Source: Rhizaria sp. SCN 62-66 (lineage: Eukaryota > Rhizaria, unplaced). From it: 64,000 bases of DNA. The DNA lies in NCBI GenBank assembly GCA_001724265.1, contig MEDY01000030.1:1-64000 (forward strand). The letters are read 5' to 3'. Shown here piece after piece: positions 47,601 to 59,184 of the stretch. Every line of letters starts with the position of its first letter. Within the stretch, counting starts at the first letter, position 1. Below the pieces are notes generated by a model. That model was given only the letters and a program-made list of their open reading frames with translations. It was not told the DNA's origin and ran no database searches. The translations under genes and the position numbers were made by a program.

Positions 47601-50600
47601 CACGGGCGGTGGTGAACTGCGTCACTGTGTGGTTCGGGATTGGGGCCGTGAGCTGCAGTGTGCCGGGTGCAAAGTGAACTTCCTTCATTGTGTTGGAGTT
47701 GGCTTCGACCGCGGAAGCAGAGGGTGCCACGGCGGGCTCCGTCGTCGCCGTCGCTGTGATGCCCAGAGACTCGTCCACGGCCGCCGAGCCGCCCATCGCA
47801 GATCCGCTCATTGCGGAGGCGCCGCCATCGTGCCCGTGGCTGGTATTGTTGGGGTTGTTGCTGTTGTTGTTGTTGTAGCGCATGTGCGCGTACTCTGGGT
47901 CGTCTTCCCTGACATGGTGGTCATCGTGATGATGATGTTCATCATCATCGTGGTGGTGACCGTGATCGTCCTCGCACTCGCCCTCGGCGACCGCGTCCGT
48001 GAACGTGTTGCCGTTGCCCTGTCCGTCGCCGTGGCTGTGAGTGCGGCGGTAGTGGTCCTCGCGCTCAAACCGCGCGCGGTCGTGATCGGGCCCTGCACTC
48101 GCGCCGCCGGAGCCGACGACGTTGATCATAAGCTGGCCGTACTCGGCCGCGGCGGGGATCTCGTTCGCCGCGGCCGCGATCTCGTTGAGCAAGTGCACGT
48201 GGTCAGCCAGCACGAACTGCTGTTGTGGCGGGCCGGGGATGGGGTTGGGCACCATTGCGCCCGACGCCATAGACGACGTATCATCGACTTCCTAGTAGTA
48301 TTCCGAGTACCGTGGCGTACGGATGGGCTCGTCGTAGGCCGCCGTGTACGGGTTCACCGTTTCCGTCTCCACGGCTTCGTCGACAGGCGTGGGGCCGTAG
48401 AAGTCGCGGCCGACGCGGATCGGCGCCACTTCGTCGTCGTCGTGGATGATCGGCAGCGGGGGACCACCAGACTGCTGCTGCTGTTGTTGATACAGCTGTT
48501 GTTGTCGCTCAGGTCCGCCAAACTCTAGCGGCGCCTCGCCATCGATGCCCTGCTCCTGCATCATCATCATCATCATCATGGCCTCGTCGCCCTCAAAGCC
48601 CTCCATCATCACCGCGCCCTCGTCACCGCCCTCGCCCATGTGTGCGGCGGCAAACGGCGGCAGCGGTGCATGGCCTGCAGCCGCTGCGAGGTGCATATCG
48701 AGCACTTGTTGGTCCATCTCGCCGAAGTATTCGACGTCAGCGCCTGCGCCACCGACGCCGCCGCCGGCCCCGCCCGCGCCGCCGCCGCCACCGAGCCCGC
48801 CCAGCCCGCCGCCGCCGCGCCCGCCGCCGCGGCCGATGCCGCGACTGAGCCCCGACCCCGTGGCGAGGTACTGGAACCCGTCATCGTCCTCGATAACTTC
48901 CTCCGCGGCGCCCGCGGAGGGCGAGAAAGTGTAGCGCGCGTCGACACCCTTGCGGCGGCCTTCGAGGCGCCAAGTGCGCATCTCACCTTTGCCTTTGACG
49001 GGCATCGTGCCCAGGTCGGCGAGCGCGTAGCAGATGGACTCGGATGGGTGCAGCGCAGTGCCAACGGGGTCAGACCGGATGTCTTGGCCGGCCTCAATTT
49101 CGTTATCCGGAGTCATGACGAGACGCGCCGTGTCGGACGAAAGCTGGATCGTGTCGGGCTTGCACGTGGAGCCCATGCGTGACGAGGTGTTGATTGTGTC
49201 GCCGATGATGCGGTAGCGCGGGTAATGCACGCCGATCACACCGGCGACGACGGCGCCAGAGTGCAGACCCATCTTCATGCGCAGCTGTGGGAAAAGCTGT
49301 CGGATGCTCGCCAGAGCACGCAGCGCCAAGTCGCACATAACGTCGGCGTGTAGCACTTGCTCGAACGGGCAGCCGCACGAGACGAGGTAAACCTCACCGA
49401 TCGTCTCAACCTTGTACACACCGTACGCCTTAAATTCGGCGAGCTTGGCGTCTAAGTCAAGGAAGATCGCGTTGAGCAGCATGACGAGGTGTGGCGCTTC
49501 GATGCGGGAGGCGATCTTGTCAAAGTCGCAGATGGAGGTAAACATGATGGTGACGGATGGGAAACGCTCCCACGCCTGCTGCATCGCAGTGCTCTTCATG
49601 CGGTCAACAATGGGCTTCGGCAGCATGCGCAGCAGCACCATGTTCATGTTGCGCTCGTACGTCTTAATCTGCGTGTTGAGCAAAAACGACTGGCGGTCGA
49701 AGAGTTCTAAGTTATAACCTGCGCGCGCACGGAGCGCGATAGCACACAGCATCACAGCGGCCACAATGGCCCAGCTGGCGTATGTCGACAGCGTATAACG
49801 GCCGACAAGCGGCAGCGCAACGAGCGGGAACGCGCTCACTTCACCGGCCTCGAGCAGCGCAAAAACGACCCACACGAGGAAGCTGAAGATGTTTAGTACA
49901 GAGGCGACAACCCACTTGCGCTGGACGTCTGAGTGGCCCCACAGCATGACGGCCAACAATGGCGTCAGATACAGCGGGTTCAGCGTCATCCACAGAAGGA
50001 ACGCGCAGAGAATGTGAATCAGCACGAGGAGCAGCAGCGCAGCAGAGCGGACGACCTCAGCCGCTGGCATGAACGACGTCAAATGTGAGTAGAACGTGTA
50101 CGGCATCGCCGCGCGCACTGTGTGCCACTGCTCCGGCGTAGAGCAAAACGCCGTGCGGTCGTCCACAGCCGCACCCGCGCCGCCGGCGTCGCCGCTGTCG
50201 GTCGGGCCGCCGCCACCGTCACCACCACGGCCGCCGTTAACGTCATCGTCGCCGTCGACAGCGTAGTCGTCGTCGAAGTCGCCCGGTGACCGCACGTTAC
50301 CGCGTCCAGCGGCGAGGGGTGACTCAGCGCCGTCGGGCAGCATACGCTCAACCGCCTCTGGCAGCTCCGCCGTGGGCAGGTCTTCGTCCTGCGCCGCGGT
50401 CGCCGCGGCAGTACGGTTTGTGTCGGCCACGAGCTCTGCGCCGTCGCTCAGCACCACGCCGTCGTGGTTCACTTCGAGCACCACGGAACCCATGGGCACG
50501 TGGGCGCCGTCGTCTGCGCGCGCGGCGTTAGCGCTAGCGGCCGCGGCGGCGCTGGCGGCGGCGTTGGCGGCGGTTTGGGCCTTGCGTGCGGCGACGACAC

Positions 50601-51195
50601 GCTCGCATAGACTGTGTGTGATGTACCAGGCGACGCCGATAACGACAAAGCCCAGCACGCGGAGGCCAAGCACGACGTACAGCAGCGTCTGTTTGTCGCC
50701 CCACGCCGCGCCAGAGTCAGGGGCGAAGTCGAAGTCTTGCACAACGAAGTCTGCGAGAGCGAGCAAGGCCCACAGGGGCAGCATAAGAAGAAACGGGCTT
50801 GTGGTCGAAGCGCCAATCTTCTGCGCATAGTTCGCGTACGCGGCTTCGAGGTAGGCACTGAAAAAGCCTAGGGTGTGGGAGTCGACCATCTGCTCCATCA
50901 GAGTAGGGAGCTCGACGTCTATTTCGTCGCCTTCAGAGACCTGACCGAAACCGGAGTCGCCGTTGGACATAGCGTCCTCTTCGTCGTCGTAGTTGTGATT
51001 GTACAGACTTGGGCGCAACGTGCGGGGTTGCCCGGACGGCACCGTCGACGGCGCGGCTCGCGATGGAAGACGCGCAGGTTCGGCGGCCGTCTCAGGCCCG
51101 ACGTAGTAGGAAGAGCCCGGACCGCGTCGCGGCGGGGGCTCCGACAGGCCGTGCTGCGGCCCGGGGCTAGCTTGCGGCGGGGACTCGTACTCCAT
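41656..51195 (-). CDS. Tandem 12-helix class III nucleotide cyclase (probably guanylyl) with in-frame TAG
   Basis: I infer one product of 3,179 residues from ATG 51195 to TAA 41656, with a TAG at codon 968 (48292-48294). Module 1 has about six membrane helices (about 135-490), then a cyclase domain (about 540-730). Module 2 has a long low-complexity Ser/Gly/His-rich region (970-2380), about six helices (2475-2745) and a second cyclase domain (about 2780-3010). Domain 1 lacks the metal-binding Asp pair (FTSICDF, KVETIGE) but keeps the catalytic Asn/Arg (GDTINTSSRM). Domain 2 has both Asp (FADVVSFT, KVETIGDCY) but not Asn/Arg (GRSVTVAQKM). They therefore complete one active site in the C2-C1 order known from protist guanylyl cyclases. 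Glu in KVETIG favours GTP; Arg in PRYRIIG is unusual. Domain 2 carries a basic insertion of about 70 residues. If TAG terminates, these are two genes 21 bp apart. Confidence 0.82.
48292..48294 (-). other. In-frame TAG joining the two cyclase modules
   Basis: The context is RYSEYY-TAG-EVDDTSSMASG. The next in-frame ATG is at 48270, only 21 bp later, and the frame stays the same for another 2,200 codons. Confidence 0.7.
48559..48579. repeat. (CAT)7 run encoding seven methionines
   Basis: This perfect triplet run in the cyclase gene reads ATG x7 on the minus strand. It lies in low-complexity sequence after the first catalytic domain. Confidence 0.9.
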
Positions 51196-52277
51196 GCTGG
51201 AGAGGCGTCCCTCGGACCGGCGGGGTGTGGAGTCGCTGCTCAGAGGCAGGAACAATTAACGGGGAGTGCCAGAGGACAGTAAGCTGCAGTTGCAGAAGTT
51301 TTGACGTGAGTGTGATACTCTCACAGTTACAGGGGCAGATCGCACCTAGCGAAAACCCAGCTACGGTTTGGCATAGCGGCGCGAATTCAAGCACAAATAG
51401 AAAGAAGTGTAACGTTAGTATATCATAGTCGAGCCCTGAAAAATAGCTGAGCGGCCTCACCGCACTAGCGCAACTCTCGGAAGCAGAGGAGTGGATGGTC
51501 AAACAGTGGGGCATGTGGGTAAAAGCATGTGTAGGGACTAAGTCGCCGTAAAGGCCACGAAGTACAGGAAGAAGAGAGATAGTAGAAAATTAACCAAATA
51601 ACTCCAGGCAGTTGCACAGGCGTCATCAGATGTCAAGACGAGTGCGTAATTTGATCGGCTCGGTCGGGCGAACTTAACGCCCTTTGTGTCGGTCGCCTCC
51701 AGCCACGGTACCCCCTCGGCTCTACCACCTCGGTTTGGTAAGACTTGACAGCCTCATACAGTTCACGACGTCTTACGAGTGCGAGCGCTTTGGGGCAGAT
51801 ATAACCAGTTTGACAAAGTCGGGTGAAAGTGAAATTGGAGTATGATGCGAATATCGATGCGAATATCCAATAAATATGCGTTTTTATTCCGTGAGAAGTT
51901 ATAAAATATCACATTGGCCCGGGCCAATGTGTAAATAAGGTCAAAGGCGAGAGGTGCGCGCGGGTTTTCACACAAACAACAACAGCACTTCCACGCACAC
52001 ACAGACAATCAGAAACTTGCGAAGAAAAAACGACACTGAGAGCACACAATATTAGGGAATATGACACTTAATAAACACAAACACTCCACAGAAAAACCCA
52101 GCTTTTGCTTGCTGTGTTACTGATTATCGTCGTCGAAGCGGCGCTTCTGTGAGTAGCTCACTCACTCATTGACTCACGAGAAAAGCGCATAGATAGCAAA
52201 AACAACAGCAATGAAGACGATAGTAGCACACGCAAACACAGTCGCATGAAGTTTGCGGGGCTCACCAAATCAATCAC
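51196..52277. other. Intergenic: cyclase 5' flank and mitoferrin 3' flank
   Basis: This is a 1,082-bp spacer. In-frame codons extend 14 residues or so upstream of the cyclase ATG and are preceded by a CTGAGCAG acceptor-like sequence near 51238, so a short upstream exon is possible but not proven. No other gene was recognised. Confidence 0.45.
51844..51867. repeat. Perfect tandem duplication of a 12-mer (GATGCGAATATC x2)
   Basis: Two exact adjacent copies lie in AT-rich spacer, 650 bp upstream of the cyclase start. This could be a paired factor site or simple slippage. Confidence 0.7.
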
Positions 52278-53678
52278 TCATCGTGTCTCAGAGCTCTCCT
52301 GCTTCTGCTCAGCCGCAGTCGCAGGAGCAGTGGGACTGGGACTCGCGGTCACGGGTGCCGGAGTACCTGCCGCGGCGCCATGGGCGTGATCATCATCGTG
52401 CGCGTGTCCCTGTCCGCGGCCGTAGAGGTAGCCGTGCCCGTGCCCGTGACTGCTGCTGCCGCGGCCGCGGCCGTGGCCGTGTTCATGGTCGTGGTCGTGG
52501 CCGTGGCCGTGGCCGTGGCCGTGATCATGCCCGTGGCCGTGATCGTGGAAGTCGCAGTCGCGCAGCAGCACGCGCTTCAGCGTCTCGTACACGCCCCAGC
52601 AGATGGCCGCCGAGGGCATGAACAGCAGAACGCGCGCGCGGGCGCCCTTGGTGAACCCGGCCCAGCCGTTCTCCGCGTAGATCTTCTTGGCCATGGCGAC
52701 AGTGCCGAGCCGGCCGAGCGCGCCCGCGGGCACGTCCTGGGTCTGGATGCGCGTGCGGAGGACGTCCAGCGGGTTCGACACCAGTCCGCCGAGCGCGCCT
52801 GCAAGCCCGCCGGCGAAGATGTCGCGCAGAGGCGTGTGGTCGGCGCCGAGGAGCTGGCGCGCCGAGGTCTGCACGCCCTCGTAGATGGTGAAGTGCGTCG
52901 CCATATATGGGATGTTGAGCAGCACGGTCGCCGGGTACGAGGCGTAGAACGCGCGGAGTCCCTCGGCGGCCCACACGCGGCGGATGCACTGCGTGACGCT
53001 GGCGTAGGCGGACCCGGCGACCTGCATGCGCTGCTTGACGACGTCAAGCGGGGTGGAGATGGCGTCGTGCAGCATCGTCGCGCCCAGCCCGGCGGTCACG
53101 TTCGCCACGGGCGTGTGCGAGTCACGCGTGGCGCCCAGCGCGCGCTTGAGCGTCTCGTAGGAGCCAAAGTAGGCGGCGTGAGCCGGGATCGCGCCCAGCG
53201 CGGCGGCCGGGAGACCGCGGTACAGGTGCGTCACGCCCTCAGTGCGCACGATCGTCTTGAGAGTGCGGTGGATGGAGGTGTACGTCGCGGCGGTGGTAGA
53301 GGAGTGGACTTGCTGCATGCGCGTCTTAATGGTGTCGACGGGGAACATGATCATGTGTTCCGTGACGCCGGCGGCGGCGCCGGCGATCATGGCCTTGGCG
53401 GTGGACATGCCAGGGATGGACATCAGGTCCATGTCTTCCGCGTGCGCGTGGAATGACAGCGACGAGTTGCGGCTGCTGCTGGGACCACTGCTACAAGTGG
53501 TGTTGTGAAAGCCGAGGATGCGCGCGAGAGAGAAAGGTGCGTTGGGGCGCTGGGCGGCAGATCCGGAAGCGGAGGCGGGATTAGGCGACGTCGGGGAAGC
53601 CGACGACGAAGTTGACGAAGAAGAGCGCATAGAGGTGTGCAAGGCCGCGGAGGCGGTCTCGCTAACAGTAAACGGCAT
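52278..53678 (-). CDS. MFRN: Mitoferrin-type mitochondrial carrier with His-rich tail
   Basis: This is an SLC25 carrier of the Mrs3/4-mitoferrin group, which brings iron across the inner mitochondrial membrane for heme and Fe-S cluster synthesis. It is a single exon of 466 residues ending in TGA. A Ser-rich N-terminal extension of about 90 residues precedes three carrier repeats, each with the PxD signature: MFPVDTIKTRMQ, STPLDVVKQRMQ and SNPLDVLRTRIQ. Mitoferrin-specific context is seen in EHMIMFPVD, PAHAAYFGSYE, ATMLHDAI and NIPYMATHF. After the last helix comes an unusual tail (about 375-450) of His-Gly and His-Asp repeats that could bind metal ions. The family is secure; the tail role is inference. 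Confidence 0.93.
   Translation of the reverse strand: MPFTVSETASAALHTSMRSSSSTSSSASPTSPNPASASGSAAQRPNAPFSLARILGFHNTTCSSGPSSSRNSSLSFHAHAEDMDLMSIPGMSTAKAMIAGAAAGVTEHMIMFPVDTIKTRMQQVHSSTTAATYTSIHRTLKTIVRTEGVTHLYRGLPAAALGAIPAHAAYFGSYETLKRALGATRDSHTPVANVTAGLGATMLHDAISTPLDVVKQRMQVAGSAYASVTQCIRRVWAAEGLRAFYASYPATVLLNIPYMATHFTIYEGVQTSARQLLGADHTPLRDIFAGGLAGALGGLVSNPLDVLRTRIQTQDVPAGALGRLGTVAMAKKIYAENGWAGFTKGARARVLLFMPSAAICWGVYETLKRVLLRDCDFHDHGHGHDHGHGHGHGHDHDHEHGHGRGRGSSSHGHGHGYLYGRGQGHAHDDDHAHGAAAGTPAPVTASPSPTAPATAAEQKQESSETR
52440..52556. repeat. Imperfect CCGTGG-type repeat encoding the His-rich tail
   Basis: Short GC-rich units built on CCGTGG and CCGTGAT encode alternating His, Gly and Asp on the minus strand at the end of the mitoferrin gene. 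Confidence 0.7.
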
Positions 53679-54177
53679 GACAACGAGTGGGTGGTGAAAG
53701 AGAAAGAGTGTGGCTGGGGGGCTACAGGAGTCGAGGATGTGTTGTCTATGTAGCAGACGAGGGGCTCTTCGCGTTGAAGAGCGGAGCTAAAGATGCGAGC
53801 GAATAAACCACAAAGGTCAAGGTATGTGAGAAAACAAAAATGCAAGCATGACCAAATACAGACGCAACCCGGTTTGAAAAGAGAACGCAGACTAAACGGC
53901 GGAGTGTACGTGGCAAGAATGCTCATCTCGGGGTTTGCTCTTCCGCACTCCTCTGCTCCGACCACAGCCCGCTTTGTGGGCTGAAGTAATCCTTCTAGTG
54001 CACAGCTTCCCGCGCGGTACCGATTAAAGCTCACCCCGACTGACCGCTCTTGAGAGGTCTGCTTCGGAAATACCTGGCCGTGTGTGGCCATCGTCAATTA
54101 TGATATTACTTCCCTTTGAACTGATGTTTTGTTGTGTTTTGTCTCTTTTTTAATTTCGACGGCGCTGTTGGGCTGGG
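53679..54177. promoter_or_regulatory. Divergent promoter region, mitoferrin and ubiquitin hydrolase
   Basis: This 499-bp spacer lies between two divergent start codons. It has a short hairpin (CAGCCC 53965-53970 with GGGCTG 53978-53983) and a TTCCCGCGCGG element near 54007 that resembles half an E2F site. Function is not established. Confidence 0.3.
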
Positions 54178-57100
54178 ATGGCTCGACGCAGCTTGATGGA
54201 CGTTCCCCAAATTGACTTGACTCAGACTGGTGCTCTGACCTCCCTGTCTATCACGCCACCAGGGGCTCAGGATTGCATGCTCGTCTCTGAAAACACACGG
54301 AATAACTTTATTTTCTATGTTTATCGATGCACCTCTTCTTCCCATCACAGCTCCACTTGTCTCTGAGTGATGAGCCGACAAACTCGAGTTCGCGCCCAAC
54401 AAGATGGGCAGCAACCCACCTTCAGCTAGCACTCGGCTGTGTGGGTCGACGGAGCGGGGGCGTACAACGCCAACGCCTCCGGTCCGGGCTTTCTGAGTGA
54501 CAGCCTGCGTAAGCGGCTTGAGGACGCAGGCTACGCCATCAACACGGCGGACCAACTCCCTTCGCTGGATGAGCTCACGCGTCTCATCACAGTCGATCTC
54601 GCCGGTCTCTGGCTCGCCCCTAGCCGCGTCCGTGCCATGTTTCCCGCCCCGGCGGCACCACAAGCAGCGACAGCGCCCACCGCAGGGGCGACGGCTGCTG
54701 CGCAGCCGTCTATGCGCGCTCAGCGGCTGCCGCGCCGCAACAATAGCCGCGTTACCGAGGTTGTGCTCATTAGCGACTCCAGTTCGGAGGCCGGCTCCGA
54801 CAACGAAGATATTCGCGGTGGTATCAAGGCCGGCGACAACATGGCCGACGGCAGCAGTGCTGTCAAGATCGACGGCGGCGCCAGTGCTGTCCGTGCGCAG
54901 CTCGCACCGGTCGCGGACGCGGATAACGATAAGAACGCTAAGAACTCCGCCGCCGATGTCAAGCCCGTCGACATGAAGCCAACCGCGGCGGATCAGAAGC
55001 CCGCCGCCGTGGCTGGCTACATGACAGATGCCGCTGTGCCTGCTGATTTTAGGTCTGCTACCTCTGCCTCTGCGTTTGGTCCCGCTCTGCCCCCGTCCTC
55101 AGCCGCTGCCGCCTCTGCTGCAGTGACCTTGACCGCGACCGCGGCCGTTGCTGCAGCCGATGCGGACGCCGGCGACGACACCGACGCGGCGCTGCGGCCC
55201 GCACTGCTCCGCTCCGTGCTGCAGCTCACTATTGAGGCCGCCAAGACTATCTCCGCGCTCAACTGGGGCGAGCGGTCCACGCCGACGACAGAGCTACTGC
55301 AGCGCGCGATGTCATCCTCGCACAACCGCGCCGGTCCACTGCCCGCCGCCGCCCTCACTGGCACGGCCGCACTGCTGCGCGCGCTGCGTGAACGGTCCGC
55401 GCCCGGTGAGCCTCTGTATGTGGCCCTCGAATCAGCCCCCGCGGAGGCCGTTGCGCGCACGCTGTTCCTCCTGCAGCGCGCTCGCCTCGCGCGGCACGTC
55501 GTGCGCATCCTCAACGCCGCGCTGCTGGACGGCGAGTGGGCGCGTCTGGAGCCCGCCGCGACGACGCCGGCGCGCGAGGCCAAGTTCGAGCTCACGACAG
55601 ACTGCCCCGCGGAGCTGTTTCTGACTCTGTGGAGCGATGTGATGACCGTGCTGGCGCAGGCGCGGTGGCTGGATCACCCGCCGCCCGCCGCGCGCCCGCA
55701 GTCGCTGCCGCTGCCGGCCGTGGGGGACGTGCTGCCCGCGTGGATGGAGCTGCCCGCGCAGCCGAGCCCGACGCCGACGATGCTGTGGCACGAGAAAGAG
55801 CGGCAGCGCGGAGAGTTTTCCGTCCGGTTCCCGTTGCCGCCTGCCGTGCTTGCACGCATTGTGCAGACGGAGCGTGCGCTGCTCGCGGATGACGCGCGCG
55901 CTAATGCTGACGCAAACGCTCACGCACACGCCAATTCCAGCTCCAGCTTCAGAGCCAGCGTCAGTGCAAGTGCCAGTGCGAGGGCGAGTGATGACAGTGG
56001 CGCTGGCTCCGGAGCGTTGCAGCCTTCGGCGTTATCTTCAACACTGACAATGCAAGGCCAGACACCGATTTACGGCGTCGCGCCTGTGACATTCTACGAC
56101 TTATTGGGCGCTGACGGCGACGCGCCCGGCTGCTACGAATCGTGGCCTCGCGCGCTGCTGCGCCAGCTTAACGTTTCACAGCAACAGCAGGAAGACTAGC
56201 GGCAGGAGCATAATGTGCGCAGTGAAGCTGACCTGCGTGCGTTAACGCCCGATGAGTGCGCTGCACTGATCGAGAGCCAACTCCCAGCGCCAGCGATGCT
56301 CATGGTTCACTTACAGCGCACTGACAGCGACGACCGCGTCGGCAGCAGTGACGTAGACCAGGACGAGGTGGGCGGGCCTGACGAGGCGCGACTGCGGCTG
56401 CTGCGGCGAAAGCACGTGATGTCTGCTCTTTTCGCCGGGACACACGTGGCGCCCGACTTTGACCCGTATGGACTCACCCTGCGCGAACCCTGGACGCCCC
56501 GCGCGCCGCTCTCCCATCTGCTTTCACCGACGCCCACAGTCTCTCCCGAGCCGGCTACTGCATGTACTCGTGGCTCGCTTGAGGTTGTGCTCTTCCAGTT
56601 GGCGCTGGAGCGGCTGGAGACCGCCGCCGCGCTGCCGTGGCCCGTTCCGCCGCCATACCTGCGCCGGTTTTGCCACGCCGCTGGCCATGCACGGGCTCCG
56701 CCGACCGCAGCGCCGCCCGCGTTCCCGTCCCCCGGGTGGTCCTTTCGCGCGCAGCTGCTGACGCTGGCGTGCCTGGCCAGCGCGATGCCGCTGCTGCACC
56801 CGCTGTGGGCGGACCGGCTGTGGCGCAGAACGCTCTCGGGCTCGGTCAGGCTCCTGTGGCGGCTACCGGATCAGGCGCTGCGGAGCGACACGACGTGCGA
56901 TGCGTTGTTGAAGCTACTGTTGGCCACGATGAACCGCGCGAGTGTGGCGGCGCAGCGCTGGGAACCGATTCCCTGGCTCTTGTTTGGTGAGACCGTTGAC
57001 TTCGCGCTCACGCCGCCTGCGATCTGGCTCGGCCTTGCCGCAGGGGTGCGGTTTGCGCTGTCGCCGATTCTGTCGCGCCGTATTGCCGGACTGACGTTGC

Positions 57101-59147
57101 TGCAGGGCCATGTGTTCATGATCCGTCGCTCATTCAGCCAGATTCGCAAGAATTTTAATGAGATTGAGGGGTTCAAAGCCTTCAATGCGAGCCTCGGCAT
57201 CCCTGAAGGTCCTCTGATGCTACCAGCTTCACGCGAAACCCCCGTAAGCTTGTTGTTCCGCGTGCGACCGCGCCAAGCCTTCGAACTTTCTTCGCCGGGC
57301 TCGGCGCTCCGCGAGTGGGCCTTCAACGTGTCGCATCTGCTGACCGCCGCAGCCGTGTTCCACGACGCGACCGTGCCCTCTCGCATTCACGAGCGGTTTA
57401 TCCCATCTCTCGGCCCGCTGCTCACGGTCATGGCACACGCCGACGCTCTGGCGCCCAGGGACATTGACGCGCTGTTTGCCATTGCTGACGCGCAACAAGA
57501 GGGCGAGCGCGTTGCCGTCGCCAACATCGTGCAGCCCGCCGTGGTGGCGCTCTCACCGCGCGCGCGTAGTCACGCGTTCATGTATCTGACGCTGCTTGAG
57601 CCCGCGAAGTGGACGCCGACTGTTGTTATGCTGGCCTCCGCGCTTACGGCGGCGGCGCTCGCCGAGCTCTCCAGTGAGCCGCTGACAGAGTCCACTGTGG
57701 CAGAGCAGATCGCTGTCGCGTGGGCGCAGCTCAGCGCCCCGCGGTCCACAGCGACGGAGAGCGACGACGCCGTGCTGGCGCGTGTGTGGCCCGCGCTGCG
57801 GTGCCAGTCTGCGCGTGTGATGACGCAGGCCCAGGTTTTTTTTGCCGGGGACGCGGGCGCTGTTGTTGACCTGTCGAACTCCATGCTGCCGGTTTTTGTC
57901 TGCGTCGCCAGGGCTTACGCCGCCGCCCTCAAGGCCACTCCGAGCGTTCGCCTTGCCCAAAAGCTCAACTGGCATGCTCACGGACCGTGGGCGCTCACTG
58001 CGGCGTCGGACGTGGCCGCTCTCGCGCGCGGTCTCGGCCTGCGCTGCCAGTCAGAGGCCGTTTCCGCCGCCTCCGCAGCGATTATCGCGCAGTGTCGCGC
58101 CGCGCTGGCGACACAGAATGAGGGAGATGCAGCTGTCGTAGCCGCTGGGCAAACAGCACGGTCACTCCCGGTGCTGGCGCTGGGCGCTCTGCCGCTTATG
58201 TGGGAGTTGACCTTCAACGCTGGCGACTCTGTGTCGTCTGAAACAGCGGCGCACCTGGCGGGCGCGGTGGCACAACTTGCGCCGCAGCTACCGCCGCTGC
58301 TGACCGAAGCGCTGACGAAAGAAGTCGGAAAAGCACTGGGCAGCGGGAGCTCGTTCCAGGCCGCGGCGCAGGTCTTTTCGCGCCTCGTAGAGGCCTGCGC
58401 GGCGAGCTGTGTCGGTAATGGCGGCGGCGACGCGGAGGTGGGCAACGCACCCGCTTTTCAGCCTATGGACTCCCCACTAGCGCCGGGATACTTCTGCGAG
58501 ACTGCGCTGTGCTGGAAAGCCTGCAGCTTCGACCGTCAATATGACATTTTGCCTCGGGTGATGGAGGGGCTCGCGGGCTTTCTCGACGGCACAGTCGCGC
58601 GCTGCGCGCCGGGGCCCGCGCTCCAGGCCGCTGCGCGGGAGGCGGCGCTGCGGCTTGACTTCATGCGCGCGCACTTGTTGCGGTCTGCATGCGCCGTTCA
58701 GGTGCGTTTTTCTGATTACCAGCTGGTTAAGCTTTGGGCGGCCATCTGTGCTGGCACTGCGCACGTGCCTGACGCCGCTGTGCCGCAGCTCGCGCCGCTT
58801 TTGCGTGCGTTTGGCCGGCTTGTTACGTGCGTGATTAACAACGCTGAGACAGGGTCTGAGCTTGCTGAGCAGTTGCTCGATGCCATGGCCAACGCCATTG
58901 CCGAACGGCCCGCGCTGCTCCGCTCCCCCGCAGTGTACACGGCGCTCATGACACTCTTCACTGCCGCAAACAGCACTGTACTGATGCCGTACTTTTCTCT
59001 CCCCAACGGCACGGTGCCCATCCCGTATCCGCGCGCGGACACAGAAGACTTTGTCGAGATCCCGTTCGCATCAATCAGCGGTGCGGCGGGCAATTCCGCT
59101 GCCACGGACGGCAGGAGCAGCACTTTGACTGCCGGATGCGACGACGA

Positions 59148-59184
<37 letters not shown>

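Noticed and set aside
51640-51790. Possible tRNA-like sequence in the cyclase upstream spacer
   Set aside because: No T-loop motif or cloverleaf could be made on either strand by eye.
54106-54663. 185-codon minus-strand open frame at the start of the ubiquitin hydrolase
   Set aside because: Antisense to clear coding sequence, with no domain and no neighbouring exon.
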